A model generated the notes under the pieces. That model saw only the letters and a program-made list of their open reading frames with translations. It made no database searches and was not told the origin of the DNA. A stretch of 44,151 bases of DNA from UBA1259 sp964453915 (GTDB lineage Bacteria; Bacillota; Clostridia; Christensenellales; Borkfalkiaceae): assembly GCA_964453915.1 (NCBI GenBank), contig CAYVPW010000007.1, forward strand, positions 1 through 44,151, given 5' to 3'. Below, in pieces: positions 1-8,547 of the stretch. Position numbers and translations under genes: made by a program. How positions within the stretch are numbered: position 1 is the first letter of the stretch; each line of letters opens with the position of its first letter.

Positions 1-81
1 ATATACACATAGTATACTATTGCGCGTGTTTTTTTTCAAGCGTTTTAGCCGCTATAAATTTAAATTTTATCAATTAAAAGG

Positions 82-95
82 TGAAAGCGTTTACA
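82..95. promoter_or_regulatory. cre-like operator (candidate CcpA site)
   Basis: The 14-mer TGAAAGCGTTTACA fits the Gram-positive catabolite-responsive element pattern TGNAANCGNWNNCW at every fixed position. Its 3' half is the -35 box of the RNase J promoter, so a bound regulator would be expected to block transcription. The inner part, GCGTTT/AAACGC at 87-100, is also a perfect short palindrome. No ccpA gene is present in the window, so the regulator is inferred. Confidence 0.4.
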
Positions 96-118
96 AACGC
101 GGGGGATTTGTGTATAAT
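90..118 (+). promoter_or_regulatory. sigma-A promoter for rnj-trmR-trhP
   Basis: TTTACA (90-95) and a perfect TATAAT (113-118) are separated by 17 nt. Transcription should start near 125, giving a leader of about 48 nt before the TTG start at 173. I see nothing recognisable in bases 1-80. Confidence 0.75.
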
Positions 119-172
119 GTAAAAGGGAAAAAGTATTTTAATACCGAAAGGTTTTTGTTATAAGGAGACACA

Positions 173-2041
173 TTGAAAAAGGATACTACTAAGGTTTTAA
201 CCAAAGAAAGCCAAAAGAATAGGACTGAAAGAAAACCTAGGTCGTCAAAATCCGTAGCGTTCCGTGCGGATAAAAAAACGGCGGCAAAACCGAAAACAGA
301 CGTAAAGGCAAAAGATAAAGTTAAAAAAACAAGGCAAGATAAAGCGGTAGTGGGGGTAAAACCTAAAAATACCAAGTCGGAAAAAACTTCTAAAAACGAA
401 AAAACGTTAAAGGTAAGGTTTTTGGGCGGCGTTGGCGAAATAGGCAAAAATATGACCGTTTTGGAATACGGCAAGGATATTATCGTTATAGATGCCGGCA
501 TAACTTTTCCTAGCGACAATATGCCCGGTATAGACGTGGTAATTCCCGATTATACCTTTTTAACCCAAAATAAGGATAAGATAAGGGGTATTGTTATAAC
601 CCACGGGCACGAAGACCATATAGGTTGTTTGCCGTATTTGCTAAAAGATATAAAAGCCCCCGTATTCGGCACTAAACTTACGCTTACGCTAATAGAAAAC
701 AAAATAAAAGAAAGCAAGCTTAACGACGTGAGTTTGAATTGCATAAAGCCTTCTGCAACAATAAAACTGGGCTGTTTTTCTATTGAATTTATAAACGTAA
801 ATCACTCTATTGCAGGGGCGGTTGCGCTTGCTATTACAACTCCCGTGGGCGTTGTGTTCCATTCGGGTGATTTTAAGATAGATTTTACCCCCGTAAACGG
901 TGAAACAACTAATCTAAGAAGAATATCAGAGATAGGCAAGGCAGGCGTTCTTTTAATGATGGCGGACTCTACGAATATAGAGATAGAAGGAACGACTATG
1001 AGCGAGTCCGTTGTAAAAGACACACTAGACCACGTGTTTGGAGATAACGTTAAAAGAAGAATTATAATCGCCACTTTTGCATCTAACGTGCATAGGTTGC
1101 AACAAATCTTAGACCTTGCCGTAAAGTACGGGCGCAAGGTTGCGTTTTCCGGTAGAAGTATGATTAACATAGCGGAAGCGGCGTCTAAAATAAACGAACT
1201 TAAAATTCCGGAAGGGCTTATAATAGACGTGGAAAAGACCAAAAGTTTTAAGGACGAACAGGTTGTAATAGTTTCTACGGGAACGCAGGGAGAGCCTATG
1301 AGCGCGCTTACCAGAATGGCTAGCGGAGAGTTTAATAAAGTAGTAATCGGCAATAACGATACGGTTGTGATAAGCGCTTCCGTAATTCCCGGAAACGAAA
1401 AGATGATATACGGCGTTATAAACAATCTTTATAAACTCGGTGCGGAAGTAATATACGAAAGTTTAGAGCCTATTCACGTTTCGGGGCACGCTTGTAAAGG
1501 TGAATTAAGGGTGCTTCATTCTTTGATAAAACCCAAGTTTTTTATCCCCGTTCACGGCGAATACAGGCACTTAAAAAAACACGCTAATCTTGCCCGTTCT
1601 ATGGGAATGAACGAATCGGGAATACTTATTTCGGAAATAGGGGATACTGTGGAATTTACTCGCAACACTATGAAGTTCGGCGAAAAGTTCCCGTCCGGTT
1701 CTAAGTTTGTGGACGGCGTAGGCATAGACGGGTTAGACAGTTTTGTGTTAAGAGACAGAATACACCTTTCAGAGGACGGGTTGATTGTAGTTGTTGTTGG
1801 AATAGACGGGTTTTCCGGTGCGCTAGACAATATAAAGATAGTGGGTAAAGGGCTAGTTCTTTCTGAACAATTTATAAAAGAAGCAAGGCAAAACGTAGAA
1901 AACGTTTTGTCGCAAACGGATTTAAGAAAGGTTGCGGACGAAGCGGAACTAGACCAAATTATAAAGAGAAGCATAAAGAACTATATCTTTAAGGTCACTA
2001 AAAAGAATCCTATGATATTACCCATAGTTATGGCGGTGTGA
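173..2041 (+). CDS. rnj: Ribonuclease J
   Basis: This is a beta-CASP metallo-beta-lactamase RNase with 5'-3' exonuclease and endonuclease activity in mRNA turnover and rRNA maturation. The metal-binding motif HGHEDH is at residues 144-149, and the later HSGDFK and HVSGHA motifs and the C-terminal domain are intact. The start is TTG at 173, placed by a TAAGGAGA ribosome binding site just upstream; no better ATG exists. At 622 aa it is longer than the usual ~555. The excess is a lysine-rich, probably disordered N-terminal extension of about 77 residues, and the catalytic fold begins at KVRFLGGVGEIG near residue 80. It is the first gene of a three-gene operon, with one base before the next gene. 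J1 and J2 cannot be separated by inspection. Confidence 0.95.
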   Translation: MKKDTTKVLTKESQKNRTERKPRSSKSVAFRADKKTAAKPKTDVKAKDKVKKTRQDKAVVGVKPKNTKSEKTSKNEKTLKVRFLGGVGEIGKNMTVLEYGKDIIVIDAGITFPSDNMPGIDVVIPDYTFLTQNKDKIRGIVITHGHEDHIGCLPYLLKDIKAPVFGTKLTLTLIENKIKESKLNDVSLNCIKPSATIKLGCFSIEFINVNHSIAGAVALAITTPVGVVFHSGDFKIDFTPVNGETTNLRRISEIGKAGVLLMMADSTNIEIEGTTMSESVVKDTLDHVFGDNVKRRIIIATFASNVHRLQQILDLAVKYGRKVAFSGRSMINIAEAASKINELKIPEGLIIDVEKTKSFKDEQVVIVSTGTQGEPMSALTRMASGEFNKVVIGNNDTVVISASVIPGNEKMIYGVINNLYKLGAEVIYESLEPIHVSGHACKGELRVLHSLIKPKFFIPVHGEYRHLKKHANLARSMGMNESGILISEIGDTVEFTRNTMKFGEKFPSGSKFVDGVGIDGLDSFVLRDRIHLSEDGLIVVVVGIDGFSGALDNIKIVGKGLVLSEQFIKEARQNVENVLSQTDLRKVADEAELDQIIKRSIKNYIFKVTKKNPMILPIVMAV

Positions 2042-2042
2042 G

Positions 2043-2630
2043 TTGGACGAAAGAATTTACGCTTTAAGGAAGGCTGCTTTTGAACGCGGCGACCCGATTT
2101 TGAGAGAAAAGTCTTTTGAGATGCTTATAAATCTCGTAAAAGAAAAAAAACCGCACCGTATTTTAGAGATAGGTGTAAATTGCGGGTTAACTTCCGCAGC
2201 GATGCTTACTGCATCTGGGCAATCTTTACATACGGGAATAGAAATAGACGAAGAAAAGGTAAAAGAAGCAAGAGATAACTATAAACTTTTCGGAGTGGAG
2301 GACAGAAGCAAAATCTTTTTTGGGGACGCTTCGGAAATAATACCCGTGCTTACCGGAAAGTACGATTTGATTTTTTTAGACGGTCCTAAAGGACATTATT
2401 ACGAATATTCGGAGTATTTGTTAGAAGCCTTAAACGTAGGCGGCGTATTGTTTGCGGATAACGTTTTGTTTCGCGGGTACGTTTCCGGAAAGGTAAAAAC
2501 GCCGCACAGATACAACACCACGAAAAACAGTATGGAACGTTTTTTGGATAGGATTTCAAAAGACGAAAATTTAAAAACCGTTGTTTACGATATAGAAGAC
2601 GGAATAAGCATTACGGAAAAGATAAGATGA
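2043..2630 (+). CDS. trmR: TrmR-like SAM-dependent O-methyltransferase (tRNA 5-hydroxyuridine)
   Basis: This is a class I SAM methyltransferase of the O-methyltransferase 3 family (195 aa, usual length). Motif I, LEIGVNCG, is at residues 41-48. The acidic FLDGPKG motif is at 111-117, and ADN at 138-140 supplies metal-site residues. In Bacillus subtilis the relative YrrM/TrmR methylates 5-hydroxyuridine-34 to 5-methoxyuridine in tRNA and lies next to the U32-family hydroxylation genes. The same adjacency here supports that role over a catechol-type methyltransferase. The start is TTG at 2043, one base after the rnj stop, with only a weak Shine-Dalgarno sequence, so translational coupling is likely. 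The stop overlaps the next start by four bases (ATGA). Confidence 0.85.
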   Translation: MDERIYALRKAAFERGDPILREKSFEMLINLVKEKKPHRILEIGVNCGLTSAAMLTASGQSLHTGIEIDEEKVKEARDNYKLFGVEDRSKIFFGDASEIIPVLTGKYDLIFLDGPKGHYYEYSEYLLEALNVGGVLFADNVLFRGYVSGKVKTPHRYNTTKNSMERFLDRISKDENLKTVVYDIEDGISITEKIR

Positions 2631-3853
2631 ACAAAATAGAACTGCTATCCCCCGCAGGGGATATGAATAAATTAAAAACAGCCTTTCATTACGGGGCGGA
2701 CGCTGTGTATATAGGCGGCAAGGCAATGAGTTTAAGGGCGCTAGCCGGAAATTTTACCGACGAGGAGATTTTGCAGGCGGTTGAGTACGCTCATTCCATA
2801 GGGAAAAAGGTATACGTTACGGTAAATATTTTTTGCAAAAATCAAGACGTAGAGCCGGCTAAAAAATATCTTAAATTTTTAGAGAGCGCAAAGGTAGACG
2901 GGGCTATAATTTCAGACCCCGGACTTATATATTTGTGCAGGGAAGTTGCGCCTAATTTAGTTATAAACGTATCTACTCAGGCAAACACGCTTAACTATAA
3001 AAGCGTGGAATTTTGGAAACAAATCGGCGCAAAACGCATAATTTTAGGTAGAGAACTTTCTATAAAAGAAATAAAAGAAATTACTGAAAAGGTTAAGGAC
3101 GTAGAGATAGAAACTTTTGTTCACGGAGCAATGTGCATTTCTTATAGCGGAAGATGTTTACTGTCCGATTACAGAACCGGGAGAAAGTCTAACAGGGGAG
3201 AATGTGTTCATGCGTGCAGGTGGAACTATCAAATAAGAGAAAAGGGTTCTAACGGCGAATATATGGAACTTGAAGAGGACGAAAGGGGTACGTATATCTT
3301 AAACAGTAAAGACCTTAACTTAATAGACTATATCGCAGAGCTTGACGATGCAGGCGTTTGTTCGTTAAAAATAGAAGGAAGAATGAAATCCGAATATTAT
3401 TTGGCAACGGTTGTAAACGCATACAGAAGGGCTTTAGATGCATACTATGCGGTCGGTGCGGATTATAAAAACAGTTCGGTTTTCAGAACGGAACTTGATA
3501 AAACCGCACATAGAGAGTTTACAACCGCATACTTTTTAGGGGAAAACGACAGAACGGAAAATTTTAACGACAGCCAAAGCAAAGGGACTTATAAATTTAT
3601 CGCCACCGTTTTAAGCGATTATGAAAACGGATATGCGTTGGTGGAAATGAGAAACCGTTTTGTAAAAGGTGATTGTTTAGAGGTTTTATCCCCTACGGAT
3701 AACTTTTTAAAAACCGTAACGGTAGATAGAATGGAAGACGAAAACGGAAAAGTGATAGAAGACGCAAAAATCGTTCAGCAAAAAATAAAATTATATACGT
3801 CCGTAAAACTTTGCAAGGGCGACGTTTTAAGAATAAAAAGCGAACAAGCTTAA
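2627..3853 (+). CDS. trhP: U32 peptidase-family tRNA uridine-34 hydroxylation protein (TrhP)
   Basis: This is a 408-aa member of the U32 'peptidase' family. The opening KIELLSPAGD and the signature ETFVHGAMC are both present. Cysteines 170, 177, 193 and 197 sit where the family is thought to bind an iron-sulfur cluster. In B. subtilis, TrhP1/TrhP2 with prephenate-derived chemistry make 5-hydroxyuridine at wobble position 34, and TrmR then methylates it. Bacillus has two paralogues, but only one is seen here. The start ATG overlaps the trmR stop by four bases, so the two proteins are translationally coupled. No terminator follows, and the next gene has its own promoter. Peptidase annotation in databases should be regarded as historical for this clade. 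Confidence 0.87.
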   Translation: MNKIELLSPAGDMNKLKTAFHYGADAVYIGGKAMSLRALAGNFTDEEILQAVEYAHSIGKKVYVTVNIFCKNQDVEPAKKYLKFLESAKVDGAIISDPGLIYLCREVAPNLVINVSTQANTLNYKSVEFWKQIGAKRIILGRELSIKEIKEITEKVKDVEIETFVHGAMCISYSGRCLLSDYRTGRKSNRGECVHACRWNYQIREKGSNGEYMELEEDERGTYILNSKDLNLIDYIAELDDAGVCSLKIEGRMKSEYYLATVVNAYRRALDAYYAVGADYKNSSVFRTELDKTAHREFTTAYFLGENDRTENFNDSQSKGTYKFIATVLSDYENGYALVEMRNRFVKGDCLEVLSPTDNFLKTVTVDRMEDENGKVIEDAKIVQQKIKLYTSVKLCKGDVLRIKSEQA

Positions 3854-3873
3854 ACGGGTGAAGTCGGTTAGCG

Positions 3874-3902
3874 TTGACAATTTTTTTGTAAAGTGATATA
3901 CT
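3874..3902 (+). promoter_or_regulatory. sigma-A promoter for the membrane protein gene
   Basis: TTGACA (3874-3879) and TATACT (3897-3902) are separated by exactly 17 nt. The promoter overlaps the longest possible open frame, which begins at 3903. This is why the start of the next gene is placed at 3963, about 55 nt downstream of the expected transcription start. Confidence 0.8.
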
Positions 3903-3962
3903 TTGCGTTATAACAAAAATATCGTAAACAATGCTTGTTTATTTCATTTTTCGGGAGAATTT

Positions 3963-6023
3963 ATGAATAGAGAAGAAGTTTTGCAATTTAAGAAAAAAAG
4001 ATTTATAAAGTACGGCGGTTTTAAAAAGTTTGGCATAGTTATGGGAATTATTACCCTTTTGGCAATGGTCGGCGGGCTTGTTTTGGCTTGCGTTTTTCCT
4101 ATGACGGTCGATTTAAATAAAACTTTAGTAAACATAGTGGCGGAAACTTTCGGTTCGAAAGAAGTTTTTCTTAACGAAATAATTTACTGGGGAGTTTATT
4201 TGGCGGTGGTTGTCGGGGCGGCGGTTTATCTTTTGGTAAACGCTATAAAAATGCTTTCTAAAAGGTCCAATTATTCCGTAAACCGTTTTTTTGGTTTTCC
4301 TGCTTGGCTAGCGGTTATGTTCGTTGTGTTTACAACAGAACAAACAAGCGGATTCGGAGCAAGCACCACCTTTAAGGTTTTTAGATATTTATTTGTCGGC
4401 GCACTTGTTTTAGTTTACGTATATTCCGTGGTTCAACTTTTCTTTACGGGCAAGTTGTGGAAGCATAACGGAAAAAAACTAGTGTTCCCGTTGCTTTTGG
4501 GATTTGTTGCAAGTATAGCCGCCGTAGCGCTTTGTTTAACCCTTGTTTTCGTTGCGGACGTGCAAATTAGCGTGTCTAATATTTGGCATAGATTTTTGGG
4601 TTTGATAAATGAAAAATATATGTATGGTTGGATTTATGAAATCCCAAAAATTGCAACCGTATACGACGGATTTAAAATTGCGAGAAACGTTTTAATCGTG
4701 TTGTTTTTTGCGCAATTAGTGAGCGTGGCTTCACTTTTGATAGTGGATTTTATCAAAATGTTTGCTTGCAAAAATTACGTAAGGGGAAGCGGATATTTTG
4801 GAAAGTCTTCTGTATTTTGCGGGGCTTTCCGTTTGGCTTTGATACCTGTTTTGATAAACGTTTGTACTATGATTCTCGCACTTGGCGATGGGCAAGAGTT
4901 TGTTTTTTCTAACTTTTTCCCGATAGGAAACGTGGCGCTTTTCGGTGGGGTTTTGCTTTTGGGAATAATTTCTTCCGCAGTGTTCTCTACCGATAAATCT
5001 AATTCTAAATACGAACCTTCGGAACTCATATTGGCAAAAACCGTATCTAAGATAAATTCTTTGCCGGAGCAGACGGCTATTCGAAAACCCGAAGAAGAAA
5101 TAATAAAAGTCGATGCGGTAGACAAAGAAACGGTAATAGAAAAGAAAGAAGAAATAAAAGAAGAGCCGCAACCTGGCATTGACAAAAAAGAGCAAGAAGA
5201 GGAAATAAAGGTAGAAGAGTTGCCCGAAGAACAGGAAGAAATCGAAGAGATTGAAGTAGAGGACGAAGAAGATGAAGAAACTTCCGAAGAAGAAACAAGT
5301 CAAAGCGTTCCTCCGCAACAACCTTTTTACGGCAACGTAAACGTTTATCCAAACGCATTGCCAAATATGCCGTACGGTATGCCGGTGCAGTATTACAACC
5401 CTGCAACCGGGCAGATAATTACGTATTACGTTCAACAACAGGTTGCACAGCCCGTAATGCAACCGCAACAGTTTGTTTCGCAAGGATTTATACCTTGTAT
5501 GCCGGCGGGTATGCAACCCATGCAAGGCGGAATTCAACAGCCGCAACAAATGCCCGTGCAAGGCGGAGTAAATCCTCAACAAGGGAAATCGCAAGATGTT
5601 TTTTCTATTCCTAAAAAATCGTTAAACGAAAAACTAAGTGAGTTGCCCCAACTTTTGCAGTCCTATTACAGGCAAATGGTGGATTATGCTTCTTCTAAAG
5701 AAGACGTGAAGTATAGCAAAAGCACTTTTGCGGATTCTTTTTATTGCGGAAGAGATTGCATAATGAAAATGCAAATAAAGCAAAACAAAATAGTTTGCGC
5801 ATTTACTTTAATAGATATTAAAGTTAGAGAAGCGTTAAAATCCGATAAATACGCAAAAGACCAACAAACGCTTGTTAAAATAATCAACAGGGCGTCTTTA
5901 GAAACGGCTAAAGATACTTTTGAAATGGCGTATAACCTAGTGCTAGAAGCAAGGGAAGCTCGCCGCCAAGAGCAACTTAAAAAACGCCGTGAAGCAAGAA
6001 AAAACAAGCAAGACAATCAGTGA
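3963..6023 (+). CDS. Polytopic membrane protein with acidic linker and C-terminal cytoplasmic domain, function unknown
   Basis: I do not recognise a named function. The ATG at 3963 follows a GGGAGA ribosome binding site; starting at 3903 would put the start codon before the transcription start. The product is about 686 aa. About eight hydrophobic helices lie between residues 24 and 341. An extremely Glu/Asp-rich linker follows (about 375-450), then a Pro/Gln/Met/Tyr-rich segment (about 450-545). The C-terminal domain (about 550-660) contains FADSFYCGRDCIMKMQIKQ and a long helix, and the gene ends in a basic tail. The C-terminal domain resembles a small domain that recurs in uncharacterised Firmicutes proteins; that is recollection, not a search. 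The gene is monocistronic, with its own promoter and terminator. A membrane scaffold or sensor is possible but unproven. Confidence 0.8.
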   Translation: MNREEVLQFKKKRFIKYGGFKKFGIVMGIITLLAMVGGLVLACVFPMTVDLNKTLVNIVAETFGSKEVFLNEIIYWGVYLAVVVGAAVYLLVNAIKMLSKRSNYSVNRFFGFPAWLAVMFVVFTTEQTSGFGASTTFKVFRYLFVGALVLVYVYSVVQLFFTGKLWKHNGKKLVFPLLLGFVASIAAVALCLTLVFVADVQISVSNIWHRFLGLINEKYMYGWIYEIPKIATVYDGFKIARNVLIVLFFAQLVSVASLLIVDFIKMFACKNYVRGSGYFGKSSVFCGAFRLALIPVLINVCTMILALGDGQEFVFSNFFPIGNVALFGGVLLLGIISSAVFSTDKSNSKYEPSELILAKTVSKINSLPEQTAIRKPEEEIIKVDAVDKETVIEKKEEIKEEPQPGIDKKEQEEEIKVEELPEEQEEIEEIEVEDEEDEETSEEETSQSVPPQQPFYGNVNVYPNALPNMPYGMPVQYYNPATGQIITYYVQQQVAQPVMQPQQFVSQGFIPCMPAGMQPMQGGIQQPQQMPVQGGVNPQQGKSQDVFSIPKKSLNEKLSELPQLLQSYYRQMVDYASSKEDVKYSKSTFADSFYCGRDCIMKMQIKQNKIVCAFTLIDIKVREALKSDKYAKDQQTLVKIINRASLETAKDTFEMAYNLVLEAREARRQEQLKKRREARKNKQDNQ

Positions 6024-6038
6024 TTTTTGTAATCGATT

Positions 6039-6072
6039 AAAAAACTTAGACCTAACCCGTCTAAGTTTTTTT
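6039..6072 (+). terminator. Intrinsic terminator
   Basis: ACTTAGAC (6044-6051) pairs with GTCTAAGT (6059-6066) around a 7-nt loop. Flanking A and T tracts extend the stem, and a T run ends it. It closes the membrane protein gene. Confidence 0.85.
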
Positions 6073-6152
6073 ATATGGATAGCGGATAGTTTAGGACTTA
6101 CGTAGATATTTAAGAAAAACATTCGGCTTTCGGTTGTTTTTTGAAATAAATA

Positions 6153-6181
6153 TTGACACGGATAGAAAATATTAGTAAAAT
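6153..6181 (+). promoter_or_regulatory. sigma-A promoter for the ABC exporter
   Basis: TTGACA (6153-6158) and TAAAAT (6176-6181) are separated by 17 nt. The -35 box coincides with an in-frame TTG that would otherwise be the longest start, so translation must begin downstream, at 6210. Confidence 0.75.
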
Positions 6182-6209
6182 TATTTTTATAAAAAGAAAG
6201 TTGGGAATT

Positions 6210-7085
6210 ATGGAAAATAAAAACTACAAAACCGTAATAACTTCTAAAAGAAAACTCTTTGATTTGCACGTCAAAGAGACTTTTCGCTATAAAGATTTAA
6301 TTTGGCTTTTTGTAAAAAGAGATTTTATTTCACAGTATAAGCAAACGGTGTTAGGTCCGCTTTGGGCTATTATTCAACCGCTTTTAACAACGCTTGTGTT
6401 TACTGTGATTTTCGGCGTTTTGGCAAATCTTACCGTTTTAGACGTTGCGGGGGATTATGTTTTGCCTTCTTTTTTGTTTTATATGGCAGGCAATATTTGC
6501 TGGAACTATTTTTCTTCTACGCTCAATTCCGTATCGAAAACGTTTATAAATAATCGCCGTGTAATGACTAGGGTTTATTATCCCAGACTTGTTTCCCCCG
6601 TGGCAACGGTTTTTTCTAATTTAATTTCTTTTGCAATTCAGTTCGGTATTTTTATAGTTATATGGTTGGTTTACGTTATAACGGGCGGAACTAGTATAGC
6701 AATAACGCCTGCGTTGTTGTTTGTGCCGCTTGTCGTTTTGCAAATGATGGTGTTATCTTTGGGTTGCGGAATGATTATTTCCGCACTAACAACAAAGTAT
6801 AGAGATTTGGCTATGCTTGTTTCTTTCGGGTTGCAACTGTGGCTTTACGCTTCGCCGATAGCATACGGGCTTACGCTGATTACTTCTTCTCATTCCGGCT
6901 TAACTTGGCTGTATATGCTTAATCCCGTTGCACCGATTATTACTACCTTCCGCTATGGGGTTTTCGGATTCGGGTATTTTAATTTGGCTTATTATTTGAT
7001 AGGTTGGGCAATTACGCTGGCGTTATGCTTTATAGGACTAGTGCTTTTCGGAAAAACGGAAAGAACTTTTGCGGATACTATTTAA
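6210..7085 (+). CDS. ABC-2 type polysaccharide/teichoic acid exporter permease (TagG/Wzm-like)
   Basis: This is a membrane subunit of an ABC-2 exporter (291 aa). The N-terminal amphipathic stretch with FVKRDFISQYKQTVLGPLW is typical of TagG/Wzm/KpsM proteins. About six transmembrane helices follow, with the family motifs RVYYPRLVSP and LNPVAPIITTFRYG. It is expected to form a dimeric channel that moves a lipid-linked glycan or teichoic acid across the membrane, powered by the ATPase encoded 9 nt downstream. The ATG at 6210 was chosen because the promoter excludes the upstream TTG. The ribosome binding site is weak (AAAGTTGGGA). No polymer synthesis genes are adjacent, so the cargo is unknown. 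Confidence 0.88.
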   Translation: MENKNYKTVITSKRKLFDLHVKETFRYKDLIWLFVKRDFISQYKQTVLGPLWAIIQPLLTTLVFTVIFGVLANLTVLDVAGDYVLPSFLFYMAGNICWNYFSSTLNSVSKTFINNRRVMTRVYYPRLVSPVATVFSNLISFAIQFGIFIVIWLVYVITGGTSIAITPALLFVPLVVLQMMVLSLGCGMIISALTTKYRDLAMLVSFGLQLWLYASPIAYGLTLITSSHSGLTWLYMLNPVAPIITTFRYGVFGFGYFNLAYYLIGWAITLALCFIGLVLFGKTERTFADTI

Positions 7086-7094
7086 GGGGGGATT

Positions 7095-8381
7095 ATGGAT
7101 AGAACGGTTATCAAAATTACAAATCTTTCTAAAGAGTACCGTATGGGGGAAATAGGCGGAACTACGCTTAGAGACGCATTAAAAAGACTATTTGCAAAAA
7201 TAAAGAAAAAAGAAGACCCAACCCGCATGGTCGGCGTAAAAAATTATAATAGGGGAGAAAAATTTTTAGCGGTTTCCGATATAAATTTAGAAATAAAAAG
7301 CGGAGAAAAGGTTGGTATAATAGGTCATAACGGTGCAGGCAAAACCACTCTGCTAAAACTTCTTTCAAAAATAACCGCTCCAACTACCGGAGATATTGTT
7401 TTAGACGGAAGGGTTGCTTCTATGTTAGAAGTAGGAACGGGTTTTCATCCCGAACTTACGGGTAGAGAAAACGTGTATATGAACGGTGCTATTTTGGGAA
7501 TGACCAAAAAGCAAATAGACGATAGAATAGAGAGTATTATAGATTTTTCCGAGATAAGAGAGTTTATAGATACGCCCGTAAAAAGGTATTCTTCCGGAAT
7601 GTACGTTAAACTGGCTTTTTCCGTTGCCGCTCATTTAGATTGTGAAATAATGATTACAGATGAAATTCTTGCCGTGGGAGACGTTAACTTTCAACAAAAA
7701 TGTATAGATAAAATGCGCTCCGTTGCGGAAGAAAACGGGAGAACGGTTTTGTGTGTTAGTCACAATATGGAAACGATACGCAGACTGTGCGATAGAGTTA
7801 TCGTTTTAGAAAAAGGCAAAGTAGTGTTTGACGGGGATACCGATAAGGGTATAGAGTTTTATTTGGGAACTAATAAAAACTTAAATTCCGTAGTCAGTTA
7901 TAAAGATTCCGCCCGTCCGACAAAACGCCACGGCGAAAAACTGTTTATAAATTCGTTAGAGTTTGTTCAAAAAGCGTCTCCGCGTTATTTTAGAAACGAA
8001 AGCCTTAACGTTTTATTAAATTTTACAGTAAAAGAGCCGCTATCAAACCTTAATTTGTCTTATATAATCAAAAACGAATACGGCACGCCGCTTGCTATGG
8101 GACAAACGTCTATTTGCAAAGATACGGTTTGCAAAGAAAACGATTACACTTTAATGACGGAAACGGATTTATCGTTTTTTGCAAAGGGAAGGTATTCGAT
8201 AGAACCCGTAATATTTAATAACGACCAAGCAGGGAATTTTTGTAGTTTCGACCACCCGCTTTCACCCGCTTGTTTTGAAGTTGCGGAAGATTTTAACGGC
8301 GGCGTTAAATGGCTTAAAAAAGAATTCGGCAGTTTTGCGTTAAAAGAACCCAAAGTTTTATCTTTTAGCGAAAAAAAGTAG
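7095..8381 (+). CDS. ABC exporter ATPase with Wzt-like C-terminal domain (TagH/Wzt-like)
   Basis: This is the nucleotide-binding partner of the permease just upstream, with a strong AAGGGGGG ribosome binding site. Walker A GHNGAGKT is at residues 77-84. The ABC signature YSSGM is at 165-169, Walker B with DE at 189-190, and the H-loop His at 223. The sequence around GTGFHPELTGRENVYMNG is diagnostic for the polysaccharide/teichoic-acid exporter class. Residues from about 265 to 428 form a beta-rich C-terminal domain. In Wzt proteins such a domain recognises the cargo's terminal modification, so the exporter may check a finished polymer; that is inference by analogy. An intrinsic terminator follows. 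Confidence 0.9.
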   Translation: MDRTVIKITNLSKEYRMGEIGGTTLRDALKRLFAKIKKKEDPTRMVGVKNYNRGEKFLAVSDINLEIKSGEKVGIIGHNGAGKTTLLKLLSKITAPTTGDIVLDGRVASMLEVGTGFHPELTGRENVYMNGAILGMTKKQIDDRIESIIDFSEIREFIDTPVKRYSSGMYVKLAFSVAAHLDCEIMITDEILAVGDVNFQQKCIDKMRSVAEENGRTVLCVSHNMETIRRLCDRVIVLEKGKVVFDGDTDKGIEFYLGTNKNLNSVVSYKDSARPTKRHGEKLFINSLEFVQKASPRYFRNESLNVLLNFTVKEPLSNLNLSYIIKNEYGTPLAMGQTSICKDTVCKENDYTLMTETDLSFFAKGRYSIEPVIFNNDQAGNFCSFDHPLSPACFEVAEDFNGGVKWLKKEFGSFALKEPKVLSFSEKK

Positions 8382-8400
8382 TTATTTAATAAAAATCTAT

Positions 8401-8429
8401 AAAAGCACGGAAATCCTCCGTGTTTTTTT
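8401..8429 (+). terminator. Intrinsic terminator after the ABC exporter operon
   Basis: CACGGA (8406-8411) and TCCGTG (8417-8422) enclose a 5-nt loop and are followed by seven T residues (8423-8429). Confidence 0.85.
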
Positions 8430-8491
8430 GTGCATTTTTCGATAAAAAGCGGCATAAAACGTCCGTTATGCGGTTGTTTTTAAAAAAGGTA

Positions 8492-8520
8492 TTGACTAAC
8501 GCCCAGTTTTATTATAGAAT
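8492..8520 (+). promoter_or_regulatory. sigma-A promoter for the LicC-like/permease operon
   Basis: TTGACT (8492-8497) and TAGAAT (8515-8520) are separated by 17 nt. The implied 5' leader is about 100 nt, long enough to hold the hairpin at 8548-8607. Confidence 0.7.
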
Positions 8521-8547
8521 ACGTTCAATGCTAGATTGCAGATATAT

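Noticed and set aside
3903..3962. Upstream start adding 20 residues to the membrane protein
   Set aside because: The codon touches the -10 box, so it would lie before the transcription start.
4731..5594. 287-aa minus-strand open frame rich in Phe, Leu, Arg and Tyr
   Set aside because: It is antisense to the membrane protein gene; its composition is the mirror of the acidic and Gln-rich linkers, and no promoter or ribosome binding site serves it.
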